NCBI GenBank assembly: GCA_905182985.1
Contig: CAJJDN010000054.1
Span: forward strand, 509,903 to 573,902
DNA length: 64,000 nucleotides
From: Paramecium sonneborni
Lineage: Eukaryota > Ciliophora > Oligohymenophorea > Peniculida > Parameciidae
Reading direction: 5' to 3'
Shown: piece after piece, positions 62,411 through 64,000 of the stretch
Position numbering within the stretch: position 1 is the stretch's first letter
Layout: each line of letters starts with the position of its first letter
Notes under the pieces: model-generated
Seen by the model: the letters and a program-made list of their open reading frames with translations, nothing else
What the model was told of the DNA's origin: nothing
The model's database searches: none
Position numbers and translations under genes: made by a program

Positions 62411-62750
62411 ATTAACTTAAAAAAGTTCTAATGAATTTATTACTTCTAAAATTTATTATTTTTATTTTGTTTACAATAGAAATTATATATCTGATTTTCT
62501 ATATATTAATTCTTCTAATTCCATAATTAATTTTAATCTGAGAATTTTATTGTTATATTACTATCTATTTATATCCATTATAATAATAATTATCTGAAAA
62601 ATAGTTATTTCTATTAAAATAGTTACTCACTACAAATTGATACTTTACACAATAATAAGCAATTGTAATTATTAAATAAATTGATAAAAAAGTAACTAAT
62701 TGATTAAGAAAATATATCTAAAACAAATATATTGACAGTAATATGACTAT
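62411..62750. other. Gene-free stretch
   Basis: About 340 bases of AT-rich DNA without a coding-like frame on either strand. Confidence 0.5.
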
Positions 62751-63329
62751 ATGAAAAAACTAATTAACAATTTTTTTACAAGATTCATAACAAATGATTT
62801 TTCAAATTAGAAAAATAAGTTAAATTTTTTTAAAATAATTATTATTAAAAATTAAAAATTAAAACCAAATACTTTTCAACAACAAAAATTTCCTCCAAGT
62901 TTCTCACAACTATAAAAAGAATAAAAACCTTCAATCATACTTGAAGAAGTTAAAGTACAGATAATAATCTTTTATTTTCAGATACAAAATCAGTTTGCTG
63001 AACTAAGTTTTACATATACTAAAAGATATTGGTATTTTAATATCAATCAGATTAATAATTTTATACAAATGTTAGACTCAAAATGGGATTTCTAACTTTA
63101 ATTTTAATAAAAAGCCAACAAAAAAATAAAGATATTTAGAACTGGCTAAAAGTATTAATCATCTTAAGCTTTGTTAAAGTCTTTCAAAAGATTGATTCCG
63201 AGCTATAAATAACAAGAAGAATAGAAATAGATGATTATTTATATGAAATTAGGAAATAGTTTAGATAAAAATCAATAGCTAAATAAAAATTAAAAAAGAA
63301 AGAATATAAATTTAAAAAATACAGAATGA
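62751..63329 (+). CDS. Possible gene or remnant, 192 aa; ion-channel-like N-terminus
   Basis: An open frame of 193 codons runs from ATG 62751-62753 to TGA 63327-63329. The start MKKLINNFFTRFITNDFSNQ, followed by a Lys/Phe-rich stretch and KFPPSFSQLQKEQKPSII, resembles the cytosolic N-terminal region of ciliate cyclic-nucleotide-gated-type potassium channels, but the membrane domain expected to follow is absent. A 27-base GTA...CAG segment near 62954-62980 could be an intron. It may be a truncated relic. Open frames of this length arise by chance more easily when only TGA stops. Confidence 0.3.
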
Positions 63330-63487
63330 AGTCATGATATCAAAAAAATAGATGATTTAGTTTGAATTAGATTTTTTATATTTAAATGACTTAATATAAG
63401 AAAAACTAATATAAATTTTTATCTGATTAATAATATAGTCTTCTTTCTAAAGTTTGCTTGAATAAAATTATAATCTAAAAAGACTAA

Positions 63488-63871
63488 TCATTATACGGAA
63501 CACGTTAAATCATAAATAAAAACTTCATTGGATTTTCTAATTTCCAATATTTCTTCTTTTAAATTGTTTCTCAATTCAGTTAATTCTTGATTCATTTTTA
63601 TTATTTTATTTTTTTCTAATTCTAAATCGTCTTGAATTTTTTTTCTTTCCTTTATTTCTAATCCTAAATTATTCTACAATTAAGTCAATTCTTTATTCAT
63701 TTTATTTCTTTCTAATTGTTATTCAATTTCTTTTTCATAAAATTTTTTTTCTTTTTCTTTTAATTCTTTCTCTAGTTGTTCTCTTAATTCTTTCTCTAAC
63801 TGTTCTCTTAATTTTAATGTTTTTTGTTGTAATTTTTGCTCAATTCTTGCATGCAGTGCTTTCCTCCTCAT
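63488..63871 (-). CDS. Short coiled-coil protein, 127 aa
   Basis: Single exon from ATG 63871-63869 to TGA 63490-63488. Nearly the whole protein is a charged coiled coil (LREQLEKELREQLEKELKEK, LELEKNKIIKMNQELTEL), ending in a short non-helical tail YDLTCSVQ. The internal near-repeat LEKELREQ/LEKELKEK suggests growth by duplication. Low complexity prevents a family call. An upstream exon beginning near 63928 (MSRQSFIGL) is possible but I could not join it in frame. Confidence 0.5.
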
Positions 63872-64000
63872 TTACTAAATTAAATTATTAGTTATAAACA
63901 AAGTCCAATAAAGGATTGTCTTGACATTAGCCGTTTTTGTTGATTTTTTGTGATTGCAATTAAAAATGTATTTTTTGTATAAAATAAAACAAATATTGTT

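Noticed and set aside
1..64000. Internal eliminated sequences, telomere repeats, tRNA and rRNA genes
   Set aside because: I looked for runs of C4A2 or C3A3, tRNA-like GGTTCGAATCC arms and rRNA-like GC-richer blocks and saw none. TA-flanked inserts breaking genes were not seen, apart from pseudogenes better explained by frameshifts.

Overview
The window is macronuclear DNA from a ciliate, almost certainly a Paramecium species. TGA is the only stop, TAA and TAG are read throughout as glutamine, and the DNA is extremely AT-rich. Genes are packed tens of bases apart on both strands. They are interrupted by tiny introns of 20-31 bases, mostly starting GTA and ending TAG. The four trichocyst matrix protein (TMP) genes also point to a Paramecium-like ciliate. 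Exon structures below were built by hand; in each intact gene the exon lengths sum to a multiple of three and end in one TGA.

Left part (1-25 kb): the tail of a multi-pass membrane protein; a 1,224-residue Gln/Ser-rich protein whose 3' part is repeated after a single N (assembly artefact); a divergent TBC-domain protein; a 1,556-residue multi-pass PAS-type membrane protein; a Rab11 GTPase; a helical hypothetical protein; TMP-A; a Tyr/Arg-rich protein; a PH-like/pseudokinase protein; a 7-TM cAMP-receptor-like protein; a peroxisomal acyl-CoA oxidase; and an UNC119/PDE6-delta lipid-binding protein.

Middle (25-48 kb): a decayed gene, a hypothetical protein, TMP-B, then a 9 kb gene for an inositol-trisphosphate-receptor-like calcium-release channel (2,987 aa). 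This converges, with 7 bases between stops, on a PX/pseudokinase/leucine-rich protein. Next come an importin-alpha-like pseudogene, the H/ACA RNP assembly factor NAF1, and a P4-ATPase lipid flippase 22 bases upstream of NAF1.

Right part (48-64 kb): a MORN-repeat protein, TMP-C, a decayed Rho-type GTPase, a theta-like glutathione S-transferase (inside a second N-flanked duplication), a PX-domain membrane protein, intron-free TMP-D, a small basic protein, a CWC22 pseudogene with a large internal deletion, a decayed MORN gene, and three poorly known short genes.

A functional theme is visible. Four secretory-granule (trichocyst) cargo genes share the window with genes for membrane traffic and calcium signalling: Rab11, TBC, two PX proteins, a flippase, UNC119 and a calcium-release channel. 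Whether this clustering exceeds chance cannot be judged from one window. The most checkable new points are introns ending in AAG, a CGTTTTT element upstream of all four TMP genes, a row of pseudogenes in the right half, and two artefactual duplications. I found no clear undescribed multi-gene system, and no rRNA, tRNA, CRISPR array, transposon or telomere.
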